Part shown: one piece after another, positions 10,643 through 19,968 of the stretch
How the letters are laid out: each line of letters begins with the position of its first letter
Numbering within the stretch: position 1 is the first letter of the stretch
Position numbers and translations under genes: made by a program
Assembly: GCA_944320285.1 (NCBI GenBank)
Contig: CALUGX010000125.1
Location: forward strand, 1-41,568
Length of the DNA stretch: 41,568 bases
DNA from: an uncultured Prevotella sp.
Lineage (GTDB): Bacteria; Bacteroidota; Bacteroidia; Bacteroidales; Bacteroidaceae
Reading direction: 5' to 3'
The notes under the pieces: generated by a model
What the model saw: only the letters and a program-made list of their open reading frames with translations
Told to the model about the DNA's origin: nothing
Databases searched by the model: none

Positions 10643-12409
10643 ATGTATAGAACTAATACGTGTGGCGAGTTGCGTCTCGATGACGCCGGCAAGCAGGTGA
10701 CGCTGGCCGGATGGGTGCAGCGCAGCCGTAAGATGGGGGGAATGACGTTTGTAGACCTCCGTGACCGTTATGGTATAACACAGCTTGTTTTCAATGAGAA
10801 CGACGACGCAGAGCTTTGCGCCGCAGCAAATAAGTTGGGGCGTGAGTATTGCATACAAGTGGAAGGCGTTGTGAACGAACGCCAGAGTAAAAATGACAAT
10901 CTGCCTACGGGCGATATTGAGATTGCCGTGTCAAAACTCAATGTGTTGAGCGAAAGTTTTACTCCGCCGTTTACAATCGAAGACAACACCGACGGCGGCG
11001 ATGACATCCGCATGAAGTACCGTTACCTCGACTTGCGCCGCCCTTGTGTGCGCAAGAACTTGGAATTGCGTCACCGCATGACTATACTTATCCGAAATTT
11101 CCTGGACTCAAAGGACTTTATCGAGGTAGAGACCCCTATATTAATAGGTAGTACGCCTGAGGGAGCACGTGACTTTGTTGTGCCTTCGCGCATGAATCCG
11201 GGACAGTTCTATGCACTGCCGCAAAGTCCGCAGACACTGAAACAGCTGCTGATGGTGAGCGGTTTTGACCGTTATTTCCAGATAGCAAAGTGTTTCCGCG
11301 ACGAAGACTTGCGCGCCGACCGTCAGCCGGAGTTTACGCAGATTGACTGTGAGATGTCGTTTGTAGATCAAGACGATGTAATCAATCTGTTTGAGGATAT
11401 GGCCCGCCATTTGTTTAAGGAAGTACGCGGCGTTGAACTACCAGCCAAACTCCAACAGATGACGTGGGCGGAAGCTATGCGACGTTTCGGCAGCGACAAG
11501 CCTGACTTGAGGTTTGGTATGGAGTTTATAGAACTGATGGATGTATTGAAAGGCACAGGCGAGTTCGGCGTGTTCAATAGTGCCGAGTATATCGGCGGAA
11601 TATGTGTGCCTGGCTGTGCCGGTTACACAAGGAAACAGTTGGATCAGCTGACAGACTTTGTTAAGCGTCCGCAGATTGGAGCGAAAGGCTTGGTATGGGT
11701 TAAGTTCAATGAGGACGGCACAATAAAGAGCAGCATTGACAAGTTCTATTCATCGGAAGTGATGCAACAGCTGAAAGAAAAGGTTGGAGCTAACGATGGC
11801 GATCTGCTTCTCATTATGAGCGGCGACAGCACTAACAAAACTCGTGTACAGCTGTGCAGCTTGCGTTTGGAGATGGGTGACAGGCTCGGATTAAGGGACA
11901 AGGATAAGTTTGAATGCTTGTGGATTATTGATTTCCCACTGTTTGAGTGGAGTGACGAGGAGCAACGCCTCATGTCAACCCACCATCCGTTCACGATGCC
12001 TAACCCCGATGACATACCATTGTTAGAAACTCATCCGGAACGTGTACGTGCAAAGGCATACGATTTTGTTTGCAACGGCATCGAGGTGGGCGGCGGCAGT
12101 CTGCGTATACATGACGGCAAGTTGCAAGAAAAGATGTTCAACATCCTTGGTTTCACACCCGAACGTGCTATGGCGCAATTCGGCTTCCTCATCAACGCCT
12201 TCAAGTACGGTGCGCCGCCTCATGCCGGATTGGCGTTCGGTCTTGACCGTTTTGTGTCAATAATGGCTGGTCTTGACAGTATCCGCGACTGCATTGCTTT
12301 CCCGAAAAATAACAGCGGACGTGACGTAATGCTTGATGCTCCGTCACCACTCGACCCGAAACAACTTGATGAATTGCAGATTAAAGTTGATTTAAGTCAA
12401 AAAAATTAA
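10643..12409 (+). CDS. aspS: Aspartate--tRNA ligase
   Basis: AspRS charges tRNA-Asp with aspartate. The 588-residue length is typical of bacterial AspRS. The N-terminal OB-fold anticodon-binding domain carries [23 protein letters not shown] in its first 45 residues. The class II catalytic core has motif 2 around residues 213-232 ([20 protein letters not shown]) and motif 3 at about 529-537 (GLAFGLDRF). The bacterial GAD insertion lies between them at about 280-420. It has its own consensus promoter and is preceded by a hairpin-rich region. A weak A/T-flanked hairpin (AAGGG...CCCTT) follows the stop, and the winged-helix genes come next. Confidence 0.98.
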   Translation: MYRTNTCGELRLDDAGKQVTLAGWVQRSRKMGGMTFVDLRDRYGITQLVFNENDDAELCAAANKLGREYCIQVEGVVNERQSKNDNLPTGDIEIAVSKLNVLSESFTPPFTIEDNTDGGDDIRMKYRYLDLRRPCVRKNLELRHRMTILIRNFLDSKDFIEVETPILIGSTPEGARDFVVPSRMNPGQFYALPQSPQTLKQLLMVSGFDRYFQIAKCFRDEDLRADRQPEFTQIDCEMSFVDQDDVINLFEDMARHLFKEVRGVELPAKLQQMTWAEAMRRFGSDKPDLRFGMEFIELMDVLKGTGEFGVFNSAEYIGGICVPGCAGYTRKQLDQLTDFVKRPQIGAKGLVWVKFNEDGTIKSSIDKFYSSEVMQQLKEKVGANDGDLLLIMSGDSTNKTRVQLCSLRLEMGDRLGLRDKDKFECLWIIDFPLFEWSDEEQRLMSTHHPFTMPNPDDIPLLETHPERVRAKAYDFVCNGIEVGGGSLRIHDGKLQEKMFNILGFTPERAMAQFGFLINAFKYGAPPHAGLAFGLDRFVSIMAGLDSIRDCIAFPKNNSGRDVMLDAPSPLDPKQLDELQIKVDLSQKN

Positions 12410-12482
12410 GGGTTGTAGTCTTTTGCCCTTGTTATATTAGAATTTCTTTCAGAAAAATTGGTCGTTATTAGAAGAAAAGCAT

Positions 12483-12490
12483 TATATTTG
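12483..12490 (+). promoter_or_regulatory. -7 box before the DUF2582 gene
   Basis: TATATTTG at 12483-12490 matches TAnnTTTG; TTG at 12458-12460 is 22 nt upstream, a little wider than the consensus spacing. The start codon is 64 nt downstream, leaving an untranslated leader of about 55 nt. Confidence 0.5.
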
Positions 12491-12554
12491 CATCGGATAA
12501 CGGAAAATAAAGTTGTCCATAAAGTGTGATCTTTAATGTGATTTTACTTTAATT

Positions 12555-12851
12555 ATGACTGAAAAGAGAGAAACAGTAAAGAAGACCGCTACAACGAAGG
12601 CAGCGGCAGAGAAGAAAGCAGCGCCGAAAAGAAGTACTGCAAAGAAAGTTGCTATTGAAATCAATGCAGAGAGTGTAGGATTTAGAGCAGGCGATGTGTA
12701 TCAGGCTCTTGCCACGGCAGGTAAGGCTCTGACAGTGTCAGAGATAGCCAAGGCTGCAAAGATCAGTGAAGATGAAACACTCTTGGGTATGGGGTGGCTC
12801 TTCAAGGAGGGCAAGGTTAAGGCTGATGACAATAAGATAACATTGGCTTAA
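12555..12851 (+). CDS. DUF2582 winged-helix protein with a histone-like basic tail
   Basis: This 98-residue protein has two parts. Residues 1-34 are a Lys/Ala/Thr-rich, strongly basic tail (KKTATTKAAAEKKAAPKRS) resembling histone H1-like and other nucleoid-protein tails. Residues 38-98 form a winged helix-turn-helix of the DUF2582 type (GFRAGDVYQALATAGKALT, then ISEDETLLGMGWLFKEGKV). DNA or RNA binding is inferred from the fold and charge; no target is known. It has its own promoter box and is followed by a strong hairpin terminator 20 nt after the stop, so it looks monocistronic and well expressed. Confidence 0.8.
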   Translation: MTEKRETVKKTATTKAAAEKKAAPKRSTAKKVAIEINAESVGFRAGDVYQALATAGKALTVSEIAKAAKISEDETLLGMGWLFKEGKVKADDNKITLA

Positions 12852-12871
12852 TCCATCGAGACGATATTTAG

Positions 12872-12908
12872 GAAGGGCCGGAAGTACAATCTTACCGGTC
12901 CTTCTTTA
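12872..12908 (+). terminator. Intrinsic terminator after the DUF2582 gene
   Basis: GAAGGGCCGG (12872-12881) pairs with CCGGTCCTTC (12895-12904), 10 bp including one G-T pair, with a 13-nt loop, followed by TTTATTCT. Confidence 0.75.
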
Positions 12909-12918
12909 TTCTAATCCT

Positions 12919-13248
12919 ATGAACTACGACAGCGAAATCCTTTTTATTCTTAATGAAGCCGGCACCAAAGGGCTGAGCATAAGGAAGATAGCCATACACG
13001 TGTTTAATAAATACAACGGCTTTTTTAACGCTGTATCGCTTGAGGATGTGCATCGTTATGTGGCATCTTATTTAAATAAAAACAGCAAGGCACCGGACTC
13101 AATAATTGAACGGACTGATGTTCGCGGAGTTTATCGATTAAACCTTAATGATACGTCCGGGCAATTACAATTTGACTTTAAAAATGCTACGTCCGAAGAA
13201 AATGGTATTGCCAAGGTGGAAGGAGATCAGTCTTTATCGCTGTTTTGA
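12919..13248 (+). CDS. Small hypothetical protein, winged-helix-like
   Basis: I do not recognise this 109-residue protein with certainty. Residues 1-70 (SEILFILNEAGTKGLSIRKI, then HVFNKYNGFFNAVSLEDVHRYV) read like a helix-turn-helix that starts with a short 'x-ILxxAGxxGLSxRKI' helix, followed by a Tyr-containing wing (GVYRLN). The remaining 35 residues are polar, with a QLQFDF motif. There is no signal peptide, so it is probably cytoplasmic. The ATG lies only 14 nt after the preceding terminator hairpin, so it may depend on read-through or on an unseen promoter inside that terminator. Its position next to DUF2582 suggests a nucleic-acid-binding role, which is inference. Confidence 0.6.
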   Translation: MNYDSEILFILNEAGTKGLSIRKIAIHVFNKYNGFFNAVSLEDVHRYVASYLNKNSKAPDSIIERTDVRGVYRLNLNDTSGQLQFDFKNATSEENGIAKVEGDQSLSLF

Positions 13249-13323
13249 TATGTTTTTAATAAAGTTTATGTCGGAAAGAGTGTTAATGTTTGCCGATTAA
13301 TTTAACAGATAAAACAATTATTT

Positions 13324-14823
13324 ATGTCAGGAAGATATTTATTAGGCTTAGATGTTGGCAGCTCCTCAGTTAAGGCGTCTTTGGTTGATGCTGACAGTGG
13401 CGTGTGCGTGGCGTCAGCTTTTTATCCGGAAAAAGAAGCTCCGATACTGGCTGAAAAAACAGGCTGGGCGGAACAAGATCCACATATGTGGTGGGGCAAT
13501 GCGAAGCTGAGTCTGAAAAAAGTAATGGCAGATGCAGACGTGGCCGGAGACGACATAAAGGCTATTGGCATTTCGTATCAGATGCACGGGTTGGTGTGCG
13601 TAGATAAAGATTTGAACGTGTTGCGCCCTTCGATTATTTGGTGTGACTCAAGGGCTGTGCCATACGGTGAGAAGGCTTTTGAAGACTTAGGTGCCGATAT
13701 CTGTTTGAGTCATTTGCTTAATTCGCCAGGAAATTTTACAGCCGCAAAATTGGCGTGGGTGAAGGAGAATGAGCCTGCTCTGTTCGATAAGATTTATAAG
13801 ATAATGCTTCCTGGCGATTATATCGCCATGCGTTTGAGCGGCGTGGCCAATACTACGATTGGCGGTTTGAGCGAAGGTATGTTTTGGGACTTTAAAAACA
13901 AGGATGTAGCCAAGTTCTTGCTTGACTATTTCGGTTTTGACGGCAGTGTAATTGCCGACATTGTACCGACGTTCAGTGTACAGAGCGAGGTGTCTGCCGC
14001 AGCTGCGGCAGAGTTGGGGCTCAAAAAAGGCACGCCAATAAGTTACCGCGCAGGTGACCAGCCAAATAACGCATTAAGCCTGAATGTTTTTAATCCCGGC
14101 GAAATAGCATCTACGGCAGGCACTTCCGGAGTTGTGTATGGTGTCTTGGGGGAGGTTCATTATGACAAGCGCAGCCGCGTAAATACGTTTGCCCATGTGA
14201 ATTACACGAAAGAGCAGACACGTCTCGGCGTGCTTTTGTGCATAAACGGTACAGGTATATTGAACGCTTGGGTGCGTCGAAATATAGCTCCTGAAGGGAT
14301 GTCATATCCGGAAATGAACGACATGATGGCCGCAGTGCCAATAGGTAGTGACGGAATTACCGTGATACCGTTTGGCAATGGGGCGGAGCGCGTGCTTGAA
14401 AACAGGGGAATAGGTTGCTCGATGCACGGCATTAATTTTAACAAACACGGCAAGGCCCACATAATGCGTGCTGCGCAAGAAGGCATTGTGTTCAGCTTCT
14501 GTTATGGTATGGAGGTGATGCAGCAGATGGGTATGGACATCAAGAAGATACACGCGGGCCGGGCAAATATGTTCTTAAGCGAGATCTTCCGTAACACATT
14601 GGCCGGCGTCAGCGGGGCTACGATAGAGCTTTATGAGACGGACGGCAGCGTGGGAGCAGCCAAAGGTGCCGGTATAGGATGTGGCATATACAAAGACAAC
14701 AACGAGGCTTTTTCCACGTTGAAGAAACTTTCAGTAATTGAACCCAACGAAACTCTCAGGGCAGAGTATCTTGAGGCTTATACGACATGGAAAGACAAGC
14801 TGCAACGGCTTACAAACAAATAA
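13324..14823 (+). CDS. xylB: Xylulokinase
   Basis: XylB phosphorylates D-xylulose to D-xylulose-5-phosphate, the entry to the pentose phosphate pathway. The 499-residue FGGY-family kinase opens with the ATP-binding phosphate motif LLGLDVGSSSVKASLVD. It has the substrate-site sequences YQMHGLVCVD and WCDSRA, a catalytic Asp245 in YRAGDQPNN, and the C-terminal glycine-rich nucleotide-binding segment AGTSGVVYG. The length agrees with bacterial xylulokinases. xylA follows after 29 nt, so both are presumably cotranscribed. No XylR-like regulator or xylose transporter is adjacent. Confidence 0.96.
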   Translation: MSGRYLLGLDVGSSSVKASLVDADSGVCVASAFYPEKEAPILAEKTGWAEQDPHMWWGNAKLSLKKVMADADVAGDDIKAIGISYQMHGLVCVDKDLNVLRPSIIWCDSRAVPYGEKAFEDLGADICLSHLLNSPGNFTAAKLAWVKENEPALFDKIYKIMLPGDYIAMRLSGVANTTIGGLSEGMFWDFKNKDVAKFLLDYFGFDGSVIADIVPTFSVQSEVSAAAAAELGLKKGTPISYRAGDQPNNALSLNVFNPGEIASTAGTSGVVYGVLGEVHYDKRSRVNTFAHVNYTKEQTRLGVLLCINGTGILNAWVRRNIAPEGMSYPEMNDMMAAVPIGSDGITVIPFGNGAERVLENRGIGCSMHGINFNKHGKAHIMRAAQEGIVFSFCYGMEVMQQMGMDIKKIHAGRANMFLSEIFRNTLAGVSGATIELYETDGSVGAAKGAGIGCGIYKDNNEAFSTLKKLSVIEPNETLRAEYLEAYTTWKDKLQRLTNK

Positions 14824-14852
14824 ATACAATAACCTACTAAAATCAATTTATT

Positions 14853-16169
14853 ATGGCAAAAGAGTATTTTCCGCAAATCGGGAAGATTAAGTATGAGGGT
14901 GCTGATAGCATCAACCCGTTAGCTTACCATTATTATGACGCTGAAAAGGTGATAATGGGCAAGAAGATGAAAGATTGGTTGAAGTTTGCTATGGCTTGGT
15001 GGCATACGCTCGGAGCTGCAAGCAGTGACCAGTTCGGTGGCGGAACGCGGGTATATCCCTGGGATGTTAAAGAAGACGCCGTAGAGCGCGCCAAGGACAA
15101 AATGGACGCAGGTTTTGAGATAATGGAGAAACTCGGAATTGAATATTTCTGTTTCCATGACGTGGATCTTGTTGACGAAGGTGATACAATCGAAGAGTAT
15201 GAAGCCCGCATGAAGGCTATAACAGATTATGCCTTGGAAAGAATGAAAGGCACGAATATTAAGAACCTGTGGGGTACGGCAAATGTTTTCGGTAACAAAC
15301 GTTACATGAATGGTGCTGCTACCAATCCGGACTTTGATGTTGTAGCACGTGCTGCAGTTCAAATTAAAAACTCAATAGACGCTACAATCAAACTTGGAGG
15401 TTCTAATTACGTTTTCTGGGGCGGACGTGAAGGCTACATGAGTTTGCTTAATACCCAGATGCAACGTGAAAAAGAACATTTGGCCACAATGTTGAAGGCA
15501 GCACGTGATTATGCACGGGCAAAGGGCTTTACAGGAACTTTCCTCATCGAGCCGAAGCCGATGGAGCCTACAAAGCATCAGTATGACGTTGACACGGAGA
15601 CCGTTATTGGTTTCTTACGTGCACACGGACTTGACAAAGATTTCAAAGTGAATATAGAGGTTAACCACGCTACTCTTGCCGGACACACTTTTGAGCATGA
15701 GTTGGCAGTAGCCGTTGATAACGGTATGCTGGGCAGCATTGATGCAAACCGTGGTGACTATCAAAATGGTTGGGATACAGACCAGTTCCCGATTGACAAC
15801 TGGGAACTCACACAGGCAATGATGCAGATTATCCGTAATGGCGGTCTGGGCAACGGCGGCTCTAATTTTGATGCAAAGATACGCCGCAACTCAACAGACT
15901 TGGAAGACCTGTTTATTGCTCATATAAGCGGTATGGACGCTATGGCACGCGCATTAGAGAACGCTGCCAACATAATTGAAAAGTCGCCTATATGCCAGAT
16001 GGTTAAAGACCGTTATGCTTCATTTGATTCTGGTAAGGGTAAAGAGTTTGAGGATGGCAAACTTTCACTTGAGGAAATTGTTGCTTACGCTAAAGAACAC
16101 GGCGAGCCCAAGCAAACTTCAGGCAAGCAAGAGCTTTATGAAACTATTGTGAATTGGTATTGCAAATAA
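14853..16169 (+). CDS. xylA: Xylose isomerase
   Basis: XylA interconverts D-xylose and D-xylulose in a TIM barrel that binds two divalent metals. The 438-residue length fits the longer class II isomerases. The catalytic His102 sits in FCFHDVDLVDEG. The metal-site regions FLIEPKPMEPTKHQYD, NIEVNHATLAGHTFEHE and DANRGDYQNGWDTDQF are all present. It is the second gene of the xylBA pair and is followed by a strong intrinsic terminator. Gene order xylB-xylA is the reverse of that in E. coli. Confidence 0.98.
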   Translation: MAKEYFPQIGKIKYEGADSINPLAYHYYDAEKVIMGKKMKDWLKFAMAWWHTLGAASSDQFGGGTRVYPWDVKEDAVERAKDKMDAGFEIMEKLGIEYFCFHDVDLVDEGDTIEEYEARMKAITDYALERMKGTNIKNLWGTANVFGNKRYMNGAATNPDFDVVARAAVQIKNSIDATIKLGGSNYVFWGGREGYMSLLNTQMQREKEHLATMLKAARDYARAKGFTGTFLIEPKPMEPTKHQYDVDTETVIGFLRAHGLDKDFKVNIEVNHATLAGHTFEHELAVAVDNGMLGSIDANRGDYQNGWDTDQFPIDNWELTQAMMQIIRNGGLGNGGSNFDAKIRRNSTDLEDLFIAHISGMDAMARALENAANIIEKSPICQMVKDRYASFDSGKGKEFEDGKLSLEEIVAYAKEHGEPKQTSGKQELYETIVNWYCK

Positions 16170-16192
16170 CAAAATTTTGCAGATATTGTTAA

Positions 16193-16220
16193 AGGTGGAA
16201 TTTTTATTCCGCCTTTTTTT
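16193..16220 (+). terminator. Intrinsic terminator of the xylBA operon
   Basis: AGGTGGAAT (16193-16201) pairs with ATTCCGCCT (16206-16214), 9 bp with one G-T pair and a TTTT loop, followed by a T run to 16220. Confidence 0.88.
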
Positions 16221-16253
16221 GTTTTTTTTCTTTTATACATATTCATTTTTTAT

Positions 16254-16261
16254 TACCTTTG
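16254..16261 (+). promoter_or_regulatory. -7 box before the mannose-1-P guanylyltransferase gene
   Basis: TACCTTTG matches TAnnTTTG, 28 nt before the ATG at 16290. The -33 region is T-rich but has no exact TTTG. Confidence 0.5.
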
Positions 16262-16289
16262 CTTTTACTATTAATTAGCAGTAATATTT

Positions 16290-17363
16290 ATGGCTTATTC
16301 AAACAATCATTTAGTCATAATGGCCGGTGGAGTGGGGAGTCGCTTTTGGCCGATGAGTACGGCGGAGAAGCCTAAGCAATTCATAGATGTCTTAGGCGTG
16401 GGCCGTACTTTGTTACAGTTGACTTACGACAGATTTAAAGGTTTGTGCAATCCGGAAAATGTTTGGGTTGTTACGAGTTCCAATTATAAGGATTTGGTAA
16501 AAGAACAACTCTCTGAAATTCCAGACGGGAATATCTTATGCGAGCCATGTCGCCGTAACACGGCTCCTTGCATTGCATACGTTAGTTGGCGTATAAAGGC
16601 AACGGACAGGAATGCCAATATCGTAGTTTCCCCCAGTGACCATATAGTCACAGACGTTGGGGAGTTCAGACGAGTAGTTTCGCAATGCCTTAAGTTTGCT
16701 GGTGAAACCGACGCCATCATCACCCTTGGCATGAAGCCTACGCGTCCGGAGACTGGGTATGGATACATTCAAGCTGACTTATCATCAAGTTCGCCCCGCA
16801 ACAAAGAAATTTTCAGGGTTGACGCTTTCAAGGAAAAGCCGGATCTGGAAACAGCACAGAAATATGTCAAGAACAAGAGTTATTTCTGGAATGCAGGCAT
16901 CTTTATTTGGAGTGTCAATACTATTGTCAACGCTTTCAGAATTTACCAACCGGCATTGAGTAAGGTGTTTGAGAATATGTCATCGGTATACGGTACGCCT
17001 AATGAGCAGGAAGAGATAGACAAAAGATTCCCGGAGTGTGAGAATATATCCGTAGATTATGCGATATTGGAGAAAGCAGAGGAAATATTCGTTTGTCCTG
17101 CTGATTTCGGTTGGAGTGATTTAGGTACGTGGGGATCGTTACTCGTACAAACAAAAAAAGACCTTTACGGTAATGGAGTAATTGGCGATAATGTGTTGCT
17201 TTATGACACGCATAATTGCATAGTTCACACATTGGGTAAAAAGAAAGTAGTAATACAAGGCTTGGATAATTTTATTGTAGCGGAAAAAGATGACAAGTTG
17301 CTGATTTGTAAATTGTCGGAGGAACAACGTATCAAGCAGTTTTCAGAAGGAAATGATAGATGA
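16290..17363 (+). CDS. manC: Mannose-1-phosphate guanylyltransferase
   Basis: This enzyme makes GDP-mannose from mannose-1-phosphate and GTP. The 357-residue protein begins with the nucleotidyltransferase signature MAGGVGSRFWPMSTAEKPKQF at residues 11-31. It contains SPSDHIV and the sugar-binding motif FKEKPD. It lacks the C-terminal phosphomannose isomerase domain of the longer, bifunctional ManC/AlgA proteins, so it should only catalyse guanylyl transfer. Its product is the substrate of gmd, which follows 128 nt later on the same strand. The symbol follows family usage; cpsB or manC1 are alternatives. Confidence 0.93.
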   Translation: MAYSNNHLVIMAGGVGSRFWPMSTAEKPKQFIDVLGVGRTLLQLTYDRFKGLCNPENVWVVTSSNYKDLVKEQLSEIPDGNILCEPCRRNTAPCIAYVSWRIKATDRNANIVVSPSDHIVTDVGEFRRVVSQCLKFAGETDAIITLGMKPTRPETGYGYIQADLSSSSPRNKEIFRVDAFKEKPDLETAQKYVKNKSYFWNAGIFIWSVNTIVNAFRIYQPALSKVFENMSSVYGTPNEQEEIDKRFPECENISVDYAILEKAEEIFVCPADFGWSDLGTWGSLLVQTKKDLYGNGVIGDNVLLYDTHNCIVHTLGKKKVVIQGLDNFIVAEKDDKLLICKLSEEQRIKQFSEGNDR

Positions 17364-17491
17364 CGTTTTTACGGGTCGTGGGGTTTTACGGTGTGAGTTT
17401 GATAATTTATCCTAAAACCGCATACCCCAAGATTGTATAGTCTCAAAAATGATATGAAAAACCAACCAACATAAATTTACATAACATAAAA

Positions 17492-18577
17492 ATGAAAAAA
17501 AACGTTGCTTTGATTACAGGAATAACAGGCCAGGATGGTTCATATTTGGCCGAGTTCCTTATTGAGAAAGGGTATGAGGTACATGGATTGTTACGTCGCT
17601 CATCGTCGTTTAATACTGGTAGGATAGAGCATCTTTATCTTGACGAATGGGTAAGGGATATGAAGAAGACACGTCTTGTCAACTTGCATTGGGCAGACAT
17701 GACGGACTCGTCGTCCTTGATACGCATAATAGGGGAGACAAAGCCGACTGAAATATACAATCTTGCTGCCCAAAGTCATGTTAAGGTGTCGTTTGATGTA
17801 CCTGAATACACAGCAGACACTGACGCTGTCGGCGTGTTGCGTCTGTTGGAGGCCGTGCGTATATGTGGCCTTGACAAGACTTGCCGCATTTACCAAGCGT
17901 CAACGTCAGAATTGTATGGCAAAGTACAAGAGGTTCCACAGAGTGAAACGACGCCGTTCTATCCGCGCTCACCGTATTCTGTTGCAAAACTTTATGGCTT
18001 TTGGATAATGAAGAATTATCGTGAAAGTTACGGAATGTATTGTTGCAATGGAATATTGTTTAACCATGAAAGTGAACGCCGTGGCGAAAACTTTGTCACG
18101 AGGAAGATTACGCTTGCAGCGTGCCGCATTGTGCAGGGTTTTCAGGATAAACTTTATCTTGGCAATCTTGACGCTTGTCGCGATTGGGGCTATGCCCGTG
18201 ACTATGTTGAATGTATGTGGCTGATATTACAGCAGCCTGAGCCTGACGATTTCGTCATTGCAACTGGTGAAATGCACACGGTGCGTGAGTTTTGTACGGT
18301 TGCCTTCAAGGAAGTTGGCATAGAATTGCGTTGGGACGGTGAGGGTGTCAACGAGAAGGGCATTGATGTTAAAACGGGCAAGGTGCTCGTAGAGGTAGAC
18401 CCCAAATATTTCCGTCCGTGTGAGGTAGATCAACTTCTCGGTAATCCGGCCAAGGCGAAGAAGATGTTAGGATGGAACCCGACGAAAACTTCCTTTGAAG
18501 AGCTTGTGAAGATAATGGTTCGTCACGACATGAAGTTTGTGAAAAAACTTTATATTAAGGCCCAATGCGAAGAATAA
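17492..18577 (+). CDS. gmd: GDP-mannose 4,6-dehydratase
   Basis: Gmd converts GDP-D-mannose to GDP-4-keto-6-deoxymannose. The 361-residue short-chain dehydrogenase-type protein has the NADP-binding Rossmann motif [14 protein letters not shown] at residues 9-22 and the conserved [15 protein letters not shown]. The active site has the STSE motif, Tyr162 and Lys166 in YSVAKLYG. The GDP-sugar binding sequence [16 protein letters not shown] is present. Gene order and pathway link it to the guanylyltransferase upstream and fcl downstream. Confidence 0.97.
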   Translation: MKKNVALITGITGQDGSYLAEFLIEKGYEVHGLLRRSSSFNTGRIEHLYLDEWVRDMKKTRLVNLHWADMTDSSSLIRIIGETKPTEIYNLAAQSHVKVSFDVPEYTADTDAVGVLRLLEAVRICGLDKTCRIYQASTSELYGKVQEVPQSETTPFYPRSPYSVAKLYGFWIMKNYRESYGMYCCNGILFNHESERRGENFVTRKITLAACRIVQGFQDKLYLGNLDACRDWGYARDYVECMWLILQQPEPDDFVIATGEMHTVREFCTVAFKEVGIELRWDGEGVNEKGIDVKTGKVLVEVDPKYFRPCEVDQLLGNPAKAKKMLGWNPTKTSFEELVKIMVRHDMKFVKKLYIKAQCEE

Positions 18578-18596
18578 TCTTTTAATTAAACAGATG

Positions 18597-18660
18597 AAAA
18601 TGAAGAATGAAAGATGATATGTGCCATAAAGTACTGTGAGATTCTTTATTCTTCATTTTT
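18597..18660. repeat. Inverted repeat AAAATGAAGAATGAAAGA between gmd and fcl
   Basis: The left arm 18597-18614 is complementary to 18643-18659 with a single inserted base, around a loop of about 28 nt, giving a long A/T-rich hairpin. It resembles the other A/G-rich intergenic repeats in the window. It could end gmd transcripts, although fcl is the next step in the pathway. Confidence 0.6.
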
Positions 18661-18692
18661 TATTATTAATTTAAAGTTTACATTTTTGAATT

Positions 18693-19787
18693 ATGTTAGA
18701 TAAAAATTCAAAGATATATGTTGCCGGCCACAAAGGATTGGTTGGTTCGGCTATATGGAACAATCTTAAGTCACGCGGATATGATAATCTTGTAGGTCGT
18801 AGCCACAAGGAACTCGACCTGCTTGACCCAACTGCGGTCAAGGCTTTCTTTGACGTTGAGCAGCCTGACGCCGTGGTGTTGGCGGCAGCTCATGTTGGCG
18901 GGATTATGGCCAATCTTAATTATCGTGCCGATTTTATCTATCAGAACCTCCAGATACAGCAGAATGTCATTGGTGAAAGTTTCCGCCACGGCGTAAAGAA
19001 GCTGCTTTTCCTCGGCAGCACGTGTATATATCCACGTATGGCTCTGCAGCCAATGAAGGAAGATGCCCTATTGACGTCGGAACTTGAGTACACAAACGAA
19101 CCTTACGCCATAGCCAAGATTGCCGGCCTGAAGATGTGTGAGAGCTTTAGCTTACAATATGGTTGCAATTACATAGCAGTGATGCCGACCAATCTTTATG
19201 GCCCGAACGATAATTTCCATTTGGAGAACAGCCATGTCTTGCCGGCGATGATACGTAAGGTGCATTTGGCTAAATGTCTAAATGAGGGCCGTTGGGAGGA
19301 TGTAAGGCGCGATCTCGACCTGCGCCCTGTTGAAGGCGTTACGGGCGGGAACAGTGAAAGCGAGATTACTGCCGAACTGGCCAAATTCGGGATAACGAGC
19401 GAGGCCGTCACCCTGTGGGGCACTGGCAGTCCGATGCGTGAGTTCCTTTGGAGCGAAGATATGGCAGACGCCAGTGTTCACGTGTTGTTGAATGTTGACT
19501 TTAAGGATACTTATGCGCCTGGTGAAAAGGAGATAAGAAACTGCCATATCAACGTTGGTACGGGCAAAGAGCTTAGCATACGTGAACTTGCCGGGAAGGT
19601 GATCAATACCGTCGGCTTTAAGGGTGAGCTTCGTTGGGACAACTCAAAACCTGACGGCACGCCGCGCAAGCTGACTGACGTGTCAAAGTTGCACGTCCTC
19701 GGCTGGCATCATAAGGTAGAGATTGACGATGGTGTGCAGAAACTTTATGATTGGTATAAACTTGGGATTTGCATCAATCATAACTGA
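18693..19787 (+). CDS. fcl: GDP-L-fucose synthase
   Basis: Fcl (WcaG) epimerises and reduces GDP-4-keto-6-deoxymannose to GDP-L-fucose. The NADP motif GHKGLVGSAIW is at about residues 12-22. AAAHVGGIMAN follows, and Tyr138 and Lys142 in YAIAK form the catalytic pair. At 364 residues it is about 40 longer than the E. coli enzyme. The extra length is a single insertion at about residues 197-237, between the NSHVLPAMIRK helix and the WGTGSPMREF motif. It completes the GDP-fucose pathway encoded by the two genes upstream. The next gene is convergent, and a strong bidirectional terminator lies between them. Confidence 0.96.
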   Translation: MLDKNSKIYVAGHKGLVGSAIWNNLKSRGYDNLVGRSHKELDLLDPTAVKAFFDVEQPDAVVLAAAHVGGIMANLNYRADFIYQNLQIQQNVIGESFRHGVKKLLFLGSTCIYPRMALQPMKEDALLTSELEYTNEPYAIAKIAGLKMCESFSLQYGCNYIAVMPTNLYGPNDNFHLENSHVLPAMIRKVHLAKCLNEGRWEDVRRDLDLRPVEGVTGGNSESEITAELAKFGITSEAVTLWGTGSPMREFLWSEDMADASVHVLLNVDFKDTYAPGEKEIRNCHINVGTGKELSIRELAGKVINTVGFKGELRWDNSKPDGTPRKLTDVSKLHVLGWHHKVEIDDGVQKLYDWYKLGICINHN

Positions 19788-19796
19788 CATATTTAT

Positions 19797-19881
19797 GTTG
19801 GATTTTATCCCACGTTTTCACGCGCTGCAAAATAAGTACACTCCCTTTTGTGCTTTGCTCGTGCTCGTTTAATCAAAACGT
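19797..19881. repeat. Repeat copy A (GTTGGATT...ATCAAAACGT)
   Basis: This stretch of about 85 bp aligns with 21786-21860. Both begin GTTGGATT, share TCCC and CGTTTT, then GCAAA.TAA, TTTGCTCGTGCT and ATCAAAACGT, with small length differences. It lies between fcl and rng. Confidence 0.65.
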
Positions 19882-19923
19882 TGGATTTGGTTTCAAATTT
19901 GCGAATATGCACTCAATATGGGC

Positions 19924-19967
19924 AAAAAAGCGGCGGGATGTGAACAAATGCACATCCCGCCGCTTTT
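19924..19967. terminator. Bidirectional intrinsic terminator between fcl and rng
   Basis: GCGGCGGGATGTG (19930-19942) pairs perfectly with 19951-19963 around an 8-nt loop. It is flanked by AAAAAA on one side and TTTT on the other, so it can stop transcription from both convergent genes. Confidence 0.9.
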
Positions 19968-19968
19968 A

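Noticed and set aside
12408-12430. Possible terminator after aspS (AAGGG...CCCTT)
   Set aside because: The stem is only 5 bp with a 13-nt loop and no clear T run. It is too weak to call.
17370-17450. Possible hairpin GGGGT...ACCCC between manC and gmd
   Set aside because: Pairing is interrupted by several mismatches and no T run follows, so I do not call it a terminator or riboswitch.
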